DNA of 64,000 bases, taken from an uncultured Bacillaceae bacterium (GTDB taxonomy: Bacteria > Bacillota > Bacilli > Bacillales > Bacillaceae_L). Shown here one piece after another: positions 63,252-64,000 of this stretch; the first letter of the stretch is position 1; each line of letters opens with the position of its first letter. Below the pieces are notes generated by a model, which saw nothing but the letters and a program-made list of their open reading frames with translations, did no database searches and was not told the DNA's origin. The position numbers and the translations under genes were made by a program. Location of the stretch: positions 186,001 to 250,000 of the forward strand of contig CANMHG010000004.1 in assembly GCA_947497585.1 (NCBI GenBank). Direction: 5' to 3'.

Positions 63252-63758
63252 TTAATCAATTATTTTAGCTATTAACTTCTCATGTTTATGGATAACTGCT
63301 TTCTTTGTTTCTGCTTCATTGTCACTTTGAACATCTATCCAGTGAATAGTATAGCTTTTAGTTGAGATATCGAAATCCATTGCCAGAGACCCTTGAGGTA
63401 ATGTGATAAAATTGGCTGAAATTGCAGTACTGCTTACATTTTCATGAGATGTTTTTACTCTTCCGATTCGAGGAGAAAATGAAGGCTTTATTGCAAATGC
63501 TTGTCTGGATACTCTAACTGCAGATAAAAACACATCAAATATAAGAGCACAGATTACTAAAGTGATGTAATATATTTTTAAAAAAACTTCTTTCTGTCCA
63601 AGGTTCATTTGTACTGACCTAAGCACAATATCTGCCATCATAAGTGAAATAATAGAGCATATAATCGTACCCAACAAAAATACCTCGATATTTATTCGGC
63701 CTGTAAAAACAAACCATAAAGCCAACATTAAAATAAATAGTAGTAATTTTTTCTTCAA
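63252..63758 (-). CDS. mnhE: Na+/H+ antiporter subunit MnhE/MrpE
   Basis: A 168-aa protein with two to three N-terminal helices and a cytosolic C-terminal domain: VFLSAVRVSRQAF, ITLPQGSLAMDFD and YTIHWIDV are the family features. It is the first gene of the operon, starting with TTG behind GAGG. Confidence 0.85.
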   Translation of the reverse strand: MKKKLLLFILMLALWFVFTGRINIEVFLLGTIICSIISLMMADIVLRSVQMNLGQKEVFLKIYYITLVICALIFDVFLSAVRVSRQAFAIKPSFSPRIGRVKTSHENVSSTAISANFITLPQGSLAMDFDISTKSYTIHWIDVQSDNEAETKKAVIHKHEKLIAKIID

Positions 63759-63903
63759 AGTATTAACCTCACTTTAATTTCACTAACCAATGGAAAACAA
63801 AGATAGTCTTTTTTATTATCACCAGAGGATTCGTTATTATTAATCTGAGTTGATAACTGGTACTTTTCTTTACAATAAACTGAATAAGATTCTGTATGTT
63901 TGT

Positions 63904-63954
63904 TATGCAACCTTTGAGTTGCTTATACTTGACAAGTAACCCTGAGGTTGCATA
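63904..63954. promoter_or_regulatory. Inverted repeat around a promoter (operator candidate)
   Basis: TATGCAACCT (63904-63913) and AGGTTGCATA (63945-63954) are perfect inverted copies with 31 bp between; an inner GCAAC (63907-63911) / GTTGC (63918-63922) also pairs. The -35 box lies between the arms and the right arm reaches into the -10, so a bound repressor could block the promoter. Confidence 0.55.
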
Positions 63955-63958
63955 TAAT
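63929..63958 (+). promoter_or_regulatory. Strong sigma-A promoter at the window end
   Basis: TTGACA (63929-63934) and TATAAT (63953-63958), 18 bp apart. The start codon at 63965 lies only 6 bp after the -10 box. Confidence 0.75.
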
Positions 63959-63964
63959 CGACAT

Positions 63965-64000
63965 ATGAATTGGGATAAAGACGCTATTTTTAAAGCATTG
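63965..64000 (+). CDS. Start of a gene cut by the window end (probably leaderless)
   Basis: The first 12 codons (MNWDKDAIFKAL) of a frame that runs out of the window. No ribosome-binding site fits, and the predicted transcript begins at or next to the ATG, so it may be leaderless. The start resembles those of small ArsR-type regulators, but 12 residues are too few to decide. Confidence 0.4.
   Translation, partial: MNWDKDAIFKAL

Overview
This window looks like a chromosomal segment of a Bacillaceae member (low-GC Gram-positive). Many genes are preceded by AGGAGG-type ribosome-binding sites, TTG and GTG starts are frequent, and the gene set is Bacillus-like: a HemAT oxygen sensor, DbpA with its C-terminal RNA-binding domain, a YozB/CtaM-type DUF420 protein, ComK, a preQ1-I riboswitch ahead of queCDE, an OpuD-like BCCT transporter, a TIGR02206 membrane protein and YetF-type DUF421. 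The genus cannot be fixed from the sequence alone. I saw no rRNA, tRNA, CRISPR array, IS element or prophage.

Left part (1-38.3 kb): mostly single genes or short operons for housekeeping, stress and envelope functions. They include a long polyprenyl synthetase fusion, a phosphatase, a CdsA-like enzyme, HemAT, an M20 amidohydrolase, a GNAT fusion with an amidohydrolase, a RelE-type toxin-antitoxin pair, a CAP protein, AlkA, an ArsR/S41 divergent pair, DbpA, a GDSL-ABC operon, a BCCT transporter, MscS, M3 and M48 peptidases, and an LVIVD beta-propeller protein. A nearly perfect 52-bp palindrome occurs 14 times here, 13 of them only 6-15 bp beyond a stop codon. No copy lies right of 37.5 kb. The most striking gene is at 8317-9087: a TlpA/thioredoxin-like protein whose redox motif contains an in-frame TGA at codon 38. 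A two-part hairpin with a G-containing 5-nt apical loop follows this TGA at the distance and with the layout of a bacterial SECIS element, so I call it a probable selenoprotein.

Middle part (40.1-51.6 kb): an accessory, defence-like island. It opens with a probable type I toxin/antisense locus. A tight three-gene module follows: a GHKL ATPase, a beta-rich protein and a helical protein. Then come an orphan 146-aa gene and two PLD-nuclease/SF2-helicase fusion proteins, with a Nudix and a MazG-like nucleotide pyrophosphohydrolase between them. I cannot match this combination to a named defence system.

Right part (51.6-64 kb): queCDE under a preQ1 riboswitch and terminator; a DUF429 protein; comK, with two perfect FNR/CRP-type boxes 43 bp apart upstream; a VLRF1-type aeRF1 protein; DUF420; MsrA; a truncated GNAT remnant next to an exact 40-bp tandem duplication; and an eight-gene Mrp/Mnh-type antiporter operon on the minus strand. 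In that operon MrpA is split and its C-terminal part is fused to MnhB. The last bases hold a strong promoter inside an inverted repeat and the start of a probably leaderless gene that runs off the window.
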